A stretch of 64,000 nucleotides of DNA from Hemibagrus wyckioides (taxonomy: Eukaryota > Chordata > Actinopteri > Siluriformes > Bagridae), in NCBI RefSeq assembly GCF_019097595.1, contig NC_080715.1, forward strand, positions 24,382,073 to 24,446,072, in the 5' to 3' direction. Shown in pieces: positions 48,191 through 60,176 of this stretch. The position numbers and the translations under genes are program-made. Each line of letters starts with the position of its first letter. Position 1 is the first letter of the stretch. The notes under the pieces are model-generated. The model had not been told where the DNA came from. It did no database searches and worked only from the letters and a program-made list of their open reading frames with translations.

Positions 48191-49059
48191 GTCTTCATTT
48201 CCATTTAGTTCTTTCTTTGCTGCACTCAGTTTTGTGCTTTGTATCTATCATTTCATTTTGTCAGAGATGAAAAAATATTACATTAAAGAAAAAATGGAGA
48301 ATAAAAACAACAAAAACACTCTGGAGTAAAAAAGAAAAGGAAATTAGAAAAAAAATGCACCATGTTTGCACTACCTGTACATGTTTAGATATGAAAATCT
48401 CTCTCTATAAAAAAAAATAATAAAGAAAGGGTTTTAGCTTTTAAGTTATTCCTAGGCCAAGATTTTTTTTGTACTAGTTTGTATGAGTGATGTAAATGTT
48501 AATGTCAATTAAAATATTGTCATAATTCCTACTATCTCAGGTGCTCTGGGCTAATATTCTAACAATTTGATCATTTCTACAGGATTAGCTTCAGCCTTTC
48601 CATGTGGATAATTGGCTAAATAAAAGGCAGCACATTTATCAGACAGCTTGTGTTATGTCCAATCTGTGGTGCACAGGGGAGTCATTAGGAATGCTCCTGT
48701 TCCGTGTATCACACCCCATGTGCTTGTGATAAGCTAAAAATCTAATGGCTAACATCCCCTGAGTAGTTGATTTGATTTCACAGTGGGGGTCTGATATAGT
48801 GTGGAATTCAGCTCAGCTTTCAAAACTTTAGGTTATACATCACTGTATAGACTACAATATGAGTCAATAATGGAGGATCTGTCCATCTAGAATCTATAGA
48901 CCTGTAACAGTTACTTCATTAAGTTTTAAGGAATACAGCACACACGCACACACACTTCTAATAAGTGCTAACACAAAAAAAATTGCTAATCAATTATATT
49001 ACAAGAAATAATGACACAGTAGAGTGATCTAATTATCTAATTAAATATAGAGTACTGGA
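48191..49059. other. Unique AT-rich DNA, nothing recognised
   Basis: A-rich tracts dominate 48290-48430. No coding or transposon signal is visible. Confidence 0.5.
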
Positions 49060-49430
49060 GATCAGGGTGACTTAGTCGTTAGCATATCTGCCTTGAGTTT
49101 ACGTTTACATTTATGGCATTTGGTTGACGCCCTTATCCAGAGCAATGTAGAAAAGTGCTTTGGAGTCTCCTTGGTTGTGGGTTCAATTCCTGCCCTGTGT
49201 CTGGTGTTTGCATGTTCTTCCTGGGTTTTTTTCAGAGTACTCTGGTTCTCAGAGTACCCCATGCGTGATAAGATGAATGATATCTCTAAACAGTCATGTA
49301 ATGTTTAAATGTGCTTATATGAGATTGTGTGTGAGATTGTGCCCTATGATGACCATGTCCAGGTGGTCCCCTGCCTTCTGGCTTCCTGTGATGAGCGGTA
49401 CAGAAAATTAAAGACAGATATAGAGTATTG
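49060..49430 (+). mobile_element. SINE family C with an inserted foreign segment
   Basis: A-box-like 'GTGACTTAGTCGTTAGC', B-box 'GGGTTCAATTCC' (49180-49191), then 'TTTGCATGTTCTTCCTGGG' and 'GTGCCCTATGATG'. Between the boxes a segment of about 65 bases (49098-49160) reads 'TTTATGGCATTTGGTTGACG' and 'CCCTTATCCAGAGCAATG', a phrase from a different fish repeat, so the two are fused. Confidence 0.7.
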
Positions 49431-49577
49431 GTAATAGGTAATAAGTGTTTGCTTGGATTTTATGTTGGTTTGTTGTCCAGCAAATGCCTGATGGGAAAGC
49501 TGAATTAATAATAACTCAATAAAAAGTTAGAGACCCAGCAGCTATTATTCTTAGAACAGAATAACAGTTAAAAAGTC

Positions 49578-49603
49578 TTTTTTTTTTTTTTTTTTTTTTT
49601 TTT
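49578..49603. repeat. Poly-T tract
   Basis: An uninterrupted run of about 26 T. Confidence 0.9.
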
Positions 49604-49885
49604 ACCAACATCCAAACAGATGTTGGTGTACAGCTGTCAATAGTCTCTGTGTGAATTCTTGGTGTGTGTGTGTCTGTGTGTGTCTACATGTCTAAACGCA
49701 TGGACTATTTTCTCTATCTGTCACTCAGTGCACTGCTAAACTTCAGCTCAGTTTACTTCAGCACATATGGTTGTCTGCTTACGGCTCATTCAAAGAAAAG
49801 AAAATGATGTAACTTTTGGTGGTTGATAAAATACCTTAGGGAGCATATTATACCAGCAATACTACCAGAAAATCTATCAGTATCC

Positions 49886-50060
49886 TACATCATGTACATC
49901 ATGTAGTAATATATTCATTCAGTAGTGTTTATTGTGCTTAATTGCATTAATTATGTATATTAAATGCTAAATAAAAGAGCTCATTAAAATATTACATCCT
50001 GCTCTAAGGAGCTTAATGCAGGAGGAAAGATGATGCTTAATGACACAATAAGTTCAGCTT
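49886..50060 (+). repeat. Duplicated segment, copy 1
   Basis: About 165 bases from 'CATCATGTAGTAATATATTC' to AATGACACAATAAG match 53035-53200 with only scattered substitutions and small gaps. No tandem structure or termini are seen, so it may be a local duplication or a dispersed repeat. Confidence 0.75.
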
Positions 50061-51445
50061 GAGATTGTGGTTTATAACAGTTTACAGTATTCAACGGATG
50101 TTTCTCATTTAATGACTGAAGTAGACTAATCGACATAACTGGGTGTCTTTAACACTGCCAACCTAGACATATGGAGGCTTTAAATAAAACTGATTCAAAT
50201 CAGAGAATGTTTTCAGTCTTAAGACTTGAAACAGTTCCGAAATCAACAGTGTGTATAAGGTGGAAAAAACTAGCTTGCTTTAAATCAAACTATAAATCAA
50301 TAAATCTAATCAAAAAGCTTTCAAATCTATTACTACAAAACATACAATTTATGGCAATAAAGACAAAATCCAGAGTGTAAGGAATTAGTTGTGCTGATAG
50401 CATTTTTCTCTCTGCATCAGTCATCGTGAGTCATAAAGTGATGATTCTCCATTTTTTTTGTTTTTTGTTTTCTGATTCAGTGTTTGCTGGCGTACCACCA
50501 GAGATGCAGCTCCGTTGTCAATGCTCATTCTATTACAGCGCCTCTGATCCGTAATATCCACACATCACCCCGACATTGATCTAGTATGTCAGGCACTCCA
50601 AGCTCTGGCAATTTCTCACACTTCTTTCCTCCTCAGAGCTCAAAGGCGAGGTGATTTGGCTGCCTGAGAATAATATGCACTCTTCCTGCTCACATCCTTT
50701 TTGTCGGTGTCATCAGACTATTTGGTTTCGGAAAGATAAGGAAGTGTCTTTTTTTCCTTGACTTTCTGCCTGTTCTCCATTTGCTGAAGGGCAGGATGAG
50801 GTCGGCTGAAGGGATCTACAAGAGTTTGCCGCACAAAAGAACCCAGCTGCACTCCCAGAAGGGATCAGGTTCTCCTGACGCCTGTCTTTTCGGACAGGTC
50901 CAGTGTTGCCCGCACAGGGAAAAAGGAGACCGGGCTGATCGATTTAAAAGGAAGCTTATAGATTACTGCAAAACAGGTTTCCCTTCTCCTTATGACAGCA
51001 AAGATTTCCTCAGTAAACAGACTGCAATCTGACACGTATACGTTTCACCACAAGCTCCGTGCTGTGCTTTTAGTGTAAAAAAGGATAGCATCGTAAAGCT
51101 AACGTCAATAAAGTGTCCACATTTGTGTGTATTCGGGCGTCTCAAATTCACTTTTATTTTGTACTACAGCGTGATCTTATGGAATGCAACTGACTTTGCC
51201 GAAATTGATGCAATAAATTTGCTTAAGCTGTTAAATAAAAAATGCAGCAAATGCAAACAAAGCATAACTCTAAAGCAACTGCGATTTTTGACAAATATGT
51301 AAAATACTTGTTATTGAGTGGTGGGAAGGTGTGCATTAATTCTTTATATTAGAACAACTATTTTGTATTATAGCCATAATAACAAGTGAATTAAAATGAG
51401 TAATGATCCTATCATGGATTTCATACTTCTTCGGAAAGCATCACA
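50061..51445. other. Mostly unique DNA, possible conserved block
   Basis: The part 50470-51010 is of balanced composition, holds several CpGs and no repeats. The 83-codon plus-strand frame at 50781-51032 has no recognised domain. Conserved non-coding DNA is possible. Confidence 0.3.
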
Positions 51446-51447
51446 TA

Positions 51448-53032
51448 CAGTATCTCACAAAAGTGAGTATACCCCTCACATTTTTGTAAATATTTTATTA
51501 TATCTTTTCATGTGACAACACTGAAGAAACGACACTCTGCTACAATGTAAAGTAGTGAGTGTACAGCCTGTATAACTGTAAATTTGCTGTTCCCTCAACA
51601 TAACTCAACACACAGCCATTAATTACTAAACCGTTGGCAACAAAAGTGAGTACACCCCTAAGTGGAAATGTCCAAATTGGGCCCAATTAGCCATTTACCC
51701 TCCCCGGTGTCATGTGACTCGTTAGTGTTACAAGGTCTCAGGTGTGAATGGGGAGCAGGTGTGGTAAATTTGGTGTTATCGCTCCCACACTCTCTCATAC
51801 TGGTCACTGGTCACAAGTTCAACATGGCACCTCATGGCACAGAACTCTCTGAGGATCTGAAAAAAAGAATTGTTGCTCTACATAAAGATGGCCTAGGCTA
51901 TAAGAAGATTGCCAAGACCCTGAAACTGAGCTGCAGCACAGTGGGCAAGACCATACAGCGGATTTACAGGACAGGTTCCACACAGAACAGGCCTCGCCAT
52001 GGTCTACCAAAGAAGTTGAATGGACCTGCTCAGCGTCATATCTGGAGGTTGTCTTTGGGAAATAGACGTATGAGTGCTGCCAGCATTGCTGCAGAGGTTG
52101 AAGGGGTGGGGGGTCAGCCTGTCAGTGCTCAGACCATACGCCACACACTGCATCAAATTGGCCTGCATGACTGTCATCCCAGAAGGAAGCCTCTACTAAA
52201 GATGATGCACAAGAAAGCCTGCATACAGTTTGCTGAAGATAGCAGACTAAGGACATGGCCAGAACCATGTCCTGTGGTCCGATGAGACCAAGATAAACTT
52301 ATTTGGTTCAGATGGTGTCAAGCGTGTTTGGCGGCAGCCAGGTGAAGAGTACAAAGACTAGTGTGTCTTGCCTACAGTCAAGCATGGTGGTGGGAGTGTC
52401 ATGGTCTGGGCCTGCATGAGTGCTGCCGGCACTGGGGAGATACAGTTCATTGAGGGAACCATGAATGCCAACATGTACTGTGACATACTGAAGCAGAGCA
52501 TGATCCCATCCCTTCAGAGACTGGGATAACGACCCCAAACACACCTCCAAACGACCACTGCCTTGCTAAAGAAGCTGAGGGTAAAGGTGATGGACTGGCC
52601 TAGCATGTCTCCAGACCTAAATCCTAAGGTGGGGGAGCGCAAGGTCTCTAACATCCACCAGCTCTGTGATGTCATCATGGAGGTGTGGAAGAGGACTCCA
52701 GTGGCAACCTGTGAAGCTCTGGTGAACTCCATGCCCAAGAGGGTTAAGGCAGTGCTGGAAAATAATGGTGGCCACACAAAATATTGACACTTTGGGCCCA
52801 ATTTGGACATTTCCACTTAGGGGTGTACTCACTTTTGTTGCCAACAGTTTAGACATTAATGGCTGTGTGTTAAGTTATTTTGAGGGAACAGCAAATTTAC
52901 ACTGTTATACAGGCTGTACACTCACTACTTTACATTGTAGCAGAGTGTCATTTCTTCATTGTTGTCACATGAAAAGATATAATAAAATATTTACAAAAAT
53001 GTGAGAGGTGTACTCACTTTTGTGAGATACTG
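51448..53032 (+). mobile_element. Tc1-like transposon with long terminal inverted repeats (family T2)
   Basis: The element is 1585 bp between TA at 51446-51447 and 53033-53034. The inverted repeats are about 235 bp (51448-51686 and 52796-53032). Each carries the AAAAGTGAGTA word twice, at the outer end and at the inner part (51641-51652 on the left), the IR/DR plan known from several fish Tc1-like elements. The transposase between them is broken. It interrupts the left edge of the duplicated segment at 53035. Confidence 0.9.
51824..52787 (+). pseudogene. Tc1-type transposase, multiply broken
   Basis: The start is the ATG at 51824 (MAPHGTELSEDLKKRIV). The N-terminal helix-turn-helix pair is readable to LHDCHPRRKPLLKMMHKK. 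After QFAEDSRLRT the frame shifts; the first catalytic Asp stands in LWSDETKINLFGSDG in another frame. A TAG interrupts at 52359. Near 52528 about 20 bases are missing before 'NDPKHTSKTT', and at about 52628 some 13 codons after DLNP are missing, which removes the third catalytic Glu of the IEHLW block. The C-terminus (VNSMPKRVKAVLENNGGHTKY, split here) is intact to the stop at 52785. The gene cannot encode an active enzyme. Confidence 0.88.
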
Positions 53033-53034
53033 TA

Positions 53035-53200
53035 CATCATGTAGTAACATATTCATTCAATAGTGTTTATTGTGCTTAATTACATTAATTATGAACTCTA
53101 TAATAAATGCTTAATAAAAGAGTTTATTAAAATATTACATTCTGCTTTAAGGAGCTACATGCCAGAGGAAAGATGGTGCTTAATGCCACATTAGGTTGTA
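53035..53200 (+). repeat. Duplicated segment, copy 2
   Basis: It matches 49886-50060 from 'CATCATGTAGTAACATATTC' onward. Left of it stands the Tc1-like element T2; the flank left of that (GCATCACATA) continues the match for a few bases (copy 1: CATCATGTA). So the transposon went into this copy. Confidence 0.75.
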
Positions 53201-53269
53201 TGTGTAAGAGGAAACAGATACTTAGCATGAGCATTTAATGTCAGTTTGAGGCGACTGAATCAAGTTAAT

Positions 53270-53617
53270 GCTACGTTCACACATACAGCAGATCAGAGCC
53301 TGTTCATTTTCATTGATAGCTGACGCATTCCGGGGACATGAGCGACAGCGACTGTTGGTGACTAGATATGGGCGTGAGCAGCAGCGAGACAAAGTTGAGA
53401 AACGTTTACATTCACGCAAATATGAAGCATCTTGGTGCAGTGACTACCAGTGGCCACAAACGCCAAATCTTCCTCCAGAATTTCATTTTAGCGGCAAGAA
53501 AATTGATCAAGTGAAATATTATCACTATGGCAACCAGTAGTAGGAAAGCCTACTGAAAACTTCATAATACAGTGACTGGAGACTTGCAGCGATTAAGACG
53601 CTGTACATATGAACGTC
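53270..53617 (+). mobile_element. Non-autonomous DNA transposon, family M3, copy C
   Basis: The left terminus 'GCTACGTTCACACATACAGC' is nearly the inverse of the right end 'CTGTACATATGAACGT'. The interior has a 90-codon chance frame, no transposase. This is the longest of three copies (others at 22387 and 24037). TTAA-like text stands at the left edge (GTTAATG), but the class is open. Confidence 0.7.
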
Positions 53618-54584
53618 ACAGAATTTTCCTGCTTCTTTAAATAGACATGGTATTTTTTCTATAACGTTGTTTCTCATTTTTTCAACTTTCGTTTTTTATA
53701 GTTTGTGTCAAAGACTTCAAAAGAAGATATTAATGTAGATTCGTCATAACCTTTTTTTGACATGCCATTGTGAGATTACTCTGTATTCTTTACAGACACA
53801 ATGATGGTGTTATTGTCCAGATGGGAGCTTTAAAATATCAAAGTGACGCTAAACCTAAATTAATCAGAGAGCAGGTCCGGTCTGTTCAACTGTTGACAAT
53901 TTGCCAAGTTATACACGGACTATGACAAAGGACAAAAAGTATGGAATAATTTAAAAGTAAGTCTCATATCAGTATATCCATGTATACGAATATTTCCCTG
54001 TGTTAAACAGTTAAGGACTGCAGTGCCAGCTAGTAGCTCCACCTTCTCTAAGTGGATTGTCATTTCCTTCTATGAATAATGCGTGCTAGTGAATCTGCAG
54101 TCTTCCCACAGTCACATGGGGCCCAGTGGCCTTCTGTGTATAAATCAAATCACTGGATTACATTAATAATGATTGATTACCTATAGAGCTAATTTATTAG
54201 TCTCTGTCATTTCACAAATGGATGCTTTCTCACTTTCATTTCATCACCGCTCAGTGTAGGTTGCGTAAGAGACAGGATTACTAAATTGAATCTTTTTTTT
54301 CCCCCTGGTCGCATCACTGGCACTTTCTAGCCAGATACACTAAAGCTGTTACTTCTCTAAGCTGTGAAAAGAGATCCGTGACGTAAACATTTGGCTTTAC
54401 AGGTTTAACCAAGCTTTGTGGCTTGGGTTTCTTTAGTATGACATTCCATTTAGCAGTGTGTTGCTCACTTTCAACACCCTATTCCTTTTACACACTTATC
54501 TCTTTTCAGTGTAAAACACTCTCCCTCCCTGTGTGTCGTTTAGTGCTATATATAGTGTACCACACTTAGAGATACAGAATGGAG
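53618..54584. other. Unique DNA, nothing recognised
   Basis: No array, transposon end or coding signal is visible. Confidence 0.5.
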
Positions 54585-54609
54585 GTGTGTGTGTGTGTGT
54601 GTGTGTGTA
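54585..54609. repeat. (GT)n microsatellite
   Basis: A pure GT array of about 12 units. Confidence 0.95.
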
Positions 54610-56272
54610 TGGGGCTCTGACTACACATTGCCCTAAGCGTCAAGCTCACTTTGTCCTCAGTGCTTTCACTGGGGTCAAACTAACTGTAGATCCATCATGC
54701 TGCCATTGATTGCTGCATTAAACAATATACACCTGATTTATGGAGCACCAGACACACACACACAGAGAGACATATACACACACAATCACAATTGCAAAGC
54801 AAACAAACTATTACAGCTACATTGCACCTTTTTTTTTTTTTAATTCAATGATCTTTTTTTTTTATACCTCACTCAGAACTCAAATTAAAGGTGTTTTGTG
54901 TAGCTTTGACTCAGACCTATAGAGTAAATACAGTATGTTATTGCATAAAAGCAACTAAGCTGTCAGGCGTGAGCCATTACTCAGGGACATTAGTGACCAA
55001 CAGGGCAGCCGTCCCCTCTGCAAGTGCTTTTCTACATCATTCTTTAACCTTGAGTGTCTAGCATGTATGATGATTGAAAGCATATATGAAGCTCTAGCCA
55101 CAAGTCAAAGAAATGACTATAGACGTTCTGCGAGTACAATCCTTTGAGGAAATGGAGTCATAGCAAAAGGCTAAATATCTTTAAGCCATGTCAAAATGTA
55201 TAACTACTCACTAACAAGCAAACAGGACTTCTTGAGACTTTAGATATTTCGACAAGGTTATTTTTTGGGTTTTTTTTTTTAGCTTTTAGCTTTTCCACCA
55301 CCTTTTCCTGTCAGGGAAACAGACGCCCAACGAGGTCATTGTGATGTCTCATTAACCGCTGCTATTCAAAACAGGTCAAAAGTTATTAAATATACCGCAG
55401 TGTTATGACTGAAACTGCCCCAGTTCTCATGAAGGCTTCATGGGAGGCTCGAGATGGAGGATTAAACCTCCTGTTTGACGTGAGCAAATTTTACTGAGAG
55501 ATTATATACAGTGATGGGAAAGTGCTCCACATCTGGGGCTGTACCAGTGTACAAAGAAATTAGACACGCACATGCACACGCTACTACAGCTCTCATATCA
55601 CAGTTCAGCGGCCTTATAAACGGGTGATTCACCACAACCGAGCAGTTTGGAGACACACTACACTCAGAGACCTCCAGAGAAAGCAGAGATTGCAGCGGAG
55701 AGAGACGGCGGTGTCATAAGGTGCACTTTACACTATTAACCTGCATACAGTGAGAAGAATAGCGATAGCACATATGCACTAGAGAAAGCTACGATATATT
55801 TCAATTAAGACATCAACATTTGATTGGCCACAATGTTTCTCTTATGTACCATTTGGACCAATTTAATGCTGCATGAGGATGTAGTTAATGAATATGAATC
55901 ATTTGTACAGTCTCTGTATAAATCCCACAGGTTGGTTTGTCCTTATAATGGATACAGTAAATGCTCATCACACTAACAGAGTCTTTGCATACTTCATTCA
56001 TGTCATTTTAATACAAGTAGATTGCTTTGTTCTTTATTGTAAGTGCTTGCTTTAGAGCTTGTGGATCATTAGCTGGTCACATGACCTAAATCTATCCATC
56101 ACATGCAGGCTATCTACCGTCTAGTGTATGTTGTCTGTATTTAATTGTTCTGCACTTTAACCTCAGCCAATATTTCGTCCAATTTAGGTTCAGCGGTAGA
56201 TGAAACAGAGCACTTTCCTGGAGGATTTTCTCCTACAGGATTTGACTCAGTTCATTTGGGATTAACAGTAGT
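54610..56272. other. Unique DNA, no gene seen
   Basis: The part 55440-55720 is of balanced composition. Frames are short and without domains. No transposon end was found. Confidence 0.45.
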
Positions 56273-56354
56273 ATGTTTAATTACCTGGAGTTAGGGGCGA
56301 ATAAAAATATAGTATAGTACTTTTATTCACCCCTAACTCCAGGTAATTAAACAT
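56273..56354. repeat. Near-perfect hairpin, 34-bp arms, 14-base loop
   Basis: The left arm 56273-56306 and the right arm 56321-56354 are inverse copies with one mismatch (C versus T within GGGGCGAA/GGGGTGAA). The loop is AT-only apart from two G and one C. The core word is 'TTACCTGGAGTTAGGGG'. Confidence 0.95.
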
Positions 56355-56586
56355 GTTACTATAGCTATCTATATTTATTCCTTAAATCTCTGTATTTTGT
56401 ATTTTTTGTGCTATATTTTGTTAAATTGTGTACTATAATATTTTGTTGTTACATTTCTTGTTATATTTTTGTACCCTTAAATTTGGGTATTTTAGTATTT
56501 TTTGTTATATTCCTTCTTATTTTATCTATTACCTGTGCTTGTGGATACTGCTGGAAGCTGTATATTTCCCTTTGGGATGAATAAAG

Positions 56587-56659
<73 letters not shown>
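56355..56659 (+). mobile_element. LINE 3' end with (TATC)n tail
   Basis: T-rich text with TGTATTTTGTATTTTTTG-type phrases leads to 'TTTCCCTTTGGGATGAATAA' and then a pure TATC array (56587-56659). The same plan is seen at 58370-58686. In fish LINEs of this kind the tail repeat is part of the element end. Confidence 0.6.
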
Positions 56660-57879
56660 GTACTGATGAACAAACTTACAGTATCTAACAAATAACACAT
56701 TATAAAATATGTTCCTTTTTATTTTATGTTTTAAAAGATTAAATAGTTAAAAATAAAAATTTAAAACTAGCTCATCTCTGTGATTTGATACACATTTGAT
56801 ATTGACTACGTCTGCCTTTCTGTCTCCCTGTCTGTCTGACTGTCTAGCTATCTGTCTGTCTGTCTTTTTAAAATTGTACCATGGTTGCCTTCAGTCAGTC
56901 ATTTAAATACAATAATATTTTAAACATATATCTGGACATCCACAATATTTTAGAAAACCATATTGTGATTATTGATCACATTATCAGTATTATATTGTCA
57001 CTATTTCTACTGGTCATTTTATAGAATGTAAAATAAAGTGTAATCTATCCTGATGCATGCACACTCAGTCTGTGAAAATAACTGATATGACAGATTCACA
57101 CTGGACTCAAAACTGGCTTTAACCAAAAAATTCTGCTGAATAATGGATATATAAAGCAGTACACGTTATAACACGTTAGCCATTTTACACACAAATCAAA
57201 ACCATTAAACACATGATTCAACAAAGACGGACAGCCATGCAGTGACATCTTCTCATCAAAGCTTGGCAATGAACAGAAGTGTTGCTCAGACTAATTACAG
57301 CATCAGGCCTTTCTTATATGCCTTGCAGTAAGTCTTTCTTACAATACAGAGTCTCTGTGTTTCTCTGAAGAGCCACAAGCACTTGTCATCCTGTATCTTT
57401 GCCACTACTGCTGATTGCTGTTTCTCTGTGATAAATACACAGCCGTGTGAGAGATGTGCAGCTCTGAGCGCTGCCATCATGCTGACATTATAGCAGAACG
57501 ACGCTATCATAACTACAGCAATGAAATGGATGGAGGGTGCAGTTAGATCAGTGAAGGAAGGTAAGGGAATTGTAAGTGAGTAAATTAGCATGTAACTGGT
57601 TATTAACAGCACGGATCAAGTGTAGGCAGGAGTTTGGAGCAAGGCTCATGAGATATGTGCTGTCCAATCCTTTGACAAGTTGGTCAAGTTCAAAGTCAGC
57701 AAGAGTTATAGCTTTTTGTGTTGGCAATTTTAGGTAGTTTTCACTCAGGGCACGCTTGCTATGATCCGAATCCAAGTGTAATTGTTTGTCACACCATTGG
57801 TCTGGTTTCAGGCTCACTTGATTCTACCCAGGTACTCATGTTCATCTTGCAAACATTCATGAAAAACATGACTCTATTG
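56660..57879. other. Unique DNA, no gene seen
   Basis: A GTCT-like imperfect run lies at 56815-56866. The minus-strand frame at 57295-57612 (105 codons) has no recognised domain. Confidence 0.45.
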
Positions 57880-58227
57880 TCATTTTTTATTATTTTGGTG
57901 CTATTGTGCGCAGTAAGGCATCTCACCTCCTCTGTGTCCCAAAATGCCCCCCCCACCACTCATATCGCACGTGTTGTGGAAACTAATGATGTCATCATCG
58001 GCTAAAACACACACACAGGTTATTTTATTTCCTGAACAAGCGCAGACCCGAGTATGAGTTGTGTCACATTTACAAGGAATCACTTCATACTTCCAGTGCA
58101 ACCGAACAGGTAGTCTCGGGTTCAGAATCACGCCATGCTTCCTGGTCCACATGAAAACTTTTACACTGTTAATTTTTCATGTGAACCATGCTCTGTTTCA
58201 GACTAAACTGCAAGTGTGAAAGTCTCC
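57880..58227 (-). mobile_element. Truncated copy of the TAA-duplicating element
   Basis: On the minus strand it starts GGAGACTTTCACACTTGCAG and parallels the element at 26074-26543 ('GGACCAGGAAG', 'GAAATAAAATAACC', 'GTTTTAGCCGATGAT'). TTA at 58228-58230 is the expected target word. The other end is cut at about 57880. Confidence 0.7.
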
Positions 58228-58311
58228 TTATAATTCTGTGAGCCAGACCAGAGTATTCTGATAAAATAGATAATAGATTTTTGTCAAACGTCATTCTCTG
58301 ATCCTCACAGT

Positions 58312-58365
58312 CTGTTGCATAAGTATTCACCCCTTGAACTTATCCACATTTTCCCTAACACCCTT
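58312..58365. mobile_element. Tc1-like terminus fragment
   Basis: 'GTTGCATAAGTATTCACCCC' and 'TTATCCACATTTTCC' match a common fish Tc1-like end. No transposase text follows; the next sequence is a LINE end. Confidence 0.5.
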
Positions 58366-58369
58366 TTTG

Positions 58370-58577
58370 TACTTTGAATAGATTGGTATACATTTGTATA
58401 TATAAAATATTTCATTGCATTTATTTTTCATCTACTTTTATATCTCATTTATATTTTTGAATACTTTTTGTACTTCTAAATACAATTGTATACAGTATAT
58501 AGATTATTTATATTTATTTTTCTTGTTATCTGTAAGAAGTCTCTGGCAAAAGAATTTCCTTCGGGATTAATAAAATT

Positions 58578-58608
<31 letters not shown>

Positions 58609-58686
58609 TATCTTATCTTATCTTATCTTATCTTATCTTATCTTATCTTATCTTATCTTATCTTATCTTATCTTATCTTATCTTAT
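58370..58686 (+). mobile_element. LINE 3' end with (TCTTA)n tail
   Basis: T-rich text runs into 'TTTCCTTCGGGATTAATAAA' and a pure TCTTA array of about 21 units (58578-58686). Confidence 0.65.
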
Positions 58687-59150
58687 AGTTACTTCCTGGG
58701 ATTTTTGCAATTAGATTTACTAATATGTCTAAGTGCAAACTTTTAAGATATTAACCTAGGTCTAGCCTACTTAACTTAATGAAGTGGAGACACAAAGACA
58801 TTCTCTATTACTGAAATAAATGAGCATTCACCATTTTAGTCTATTTCTTTCTCTCAAATGCAGCATGTTAAACAGGGTTGATTTGGTTCTCAGTGGTCCA
58901 CCACAACCATCAGTGGTCCCGTCCTCCAACATTCCTAAGAGAACAATAATTATAATGCTCCAGCTTTATCCCTGCTGTGCTGATACCAATCTCCCACCTG
59001 CTAATTATATTTGGGTTCATTTGTGCTCAGCAAGAGTTCAATGAATAAACTTTATCAATGAAGCAATAATACTACTTCACCAAGAGCAAAAACATTTGCA
59101 CATCAGCGGAGATAACAATCGTGCATTCAAAAAAGCTTCTTTCATACACA
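58687..59150. other. Unique DNA, nothing recognised
   Basis: No transposon end, array or coding signal is visible. Confidence 0.5.
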
Positions 59151-59177
59151 CTCACACACACACACACACACACACAC
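59151..59177. repeat. (CA)n microsatellite
   Basis: A pure CA array of about 13 units. Confidence 0.95.
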
Positions 59178-59629
59178 GTTCAAAGCTGTTTCTGCCCTAT
59201 GCTTTATCAAAGCATCACCACTGTGATGATACTTCTGAGAAATGCGCGTGCAGCCGTTATTACCCACCGTTTTTACATAAGGTCTTAAAAAATAAATAAG
59301 AAGAAGAGGATGTGAGTCAAGATGACTCTATTCAAAAGCATTTCAAAAGGATGTTCTGAAGCATCAGCTGAGATCAACTCAGTTGCTATGCCACCTTTGG
59401 AGGAGCCAACTATATTTAGATAACCATTATTCTGAGGCTTTTTACACGCAAACACAAAACTAGGTGGAAGAGGTGTAGCCATGGCCTGCCTAATATGTAC
59501 TCTACTGTCCATCATGTCTGAATGATACTCGCCATCAACACACAAACACACACACATGCACACGCACACTTTCAAAGCCTATTGTCGTCTAGAAGGATAA
59601 TTATTGACTTAACATTGCATAATAGGAGC

Positions 59630-59880
59630 AAAGGTGGCTCAGCAGTTAAGGCTCTAGGCTAGAGATCAAATACTGGCCCCAAAAGCTCAGCTTCTTTATT
59701 AGCCTCTACAAATTTGATCACAGGCAGCAAAGTGGTGCAGATGGAAGTGTCACTACCTCACAATTTCAAAGTTTGATCCTGAACCCCAGATACAAAGATT
59801 TGCACATGTTGGTGTAAATTCTCTCCGACCTCCCAAGAATATTCCCCACCAGGATAAAGCAATAACTGAAGATGAATAAA
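59630..59880 (+). mobile_element. SINE family C, with a second head-like segment
   Basis: The main copy (59705-59880) has a head ('GGCAGCAAAGTGGTGCAG'), B-box-like 'GTTTGATCCTGAACC', and the tail 'CCAGGATAAAGCAATAACTG'. Just before it, 59636-59680 reads 'GTGGCTCAGCAGTTAAGGC', another tRNA-like A-box, so two heads may be joined. Confidence 0.55.
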
Positions 59881-60125
59881 ATGTTTGCTGATAGCTTTTA
59901 TATATAAGTGATGTTTAGTAACAAGAAGCTTTAATCCATTCAGTAGTATTGTGTACAAAATTGCTGCATAGATTGAGAGTTGTAATGTGTTAAGCATTGT
60001 CTGTTGAGGACTTGCAGTAAGAGTAGTATGTAGATCTCATCCAGTGACTAATCTTAGCACAAGACTAACAATGAATCTTAATACACTGACTGAAAGTGAG
60101 ACAAAGCTTCTTCTTCACTAAAGAT

Positions 60126-60126
<1 letters not shown>

Positions 60127-60169
<43 letters not shown>

Positions 60170-60176
60170 TCTCTGT
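60127..60176. repeat. (TC)n microsatellite
   Basis: A TC array with one G interruption. Confidence 0.95.

Noticed and set aside
58486..58746. 86-codon frame with Leu-Ser-Tyr-Leu-Ile repeats
   Set aside because: Translation of the TCTTA array at the LINE end.
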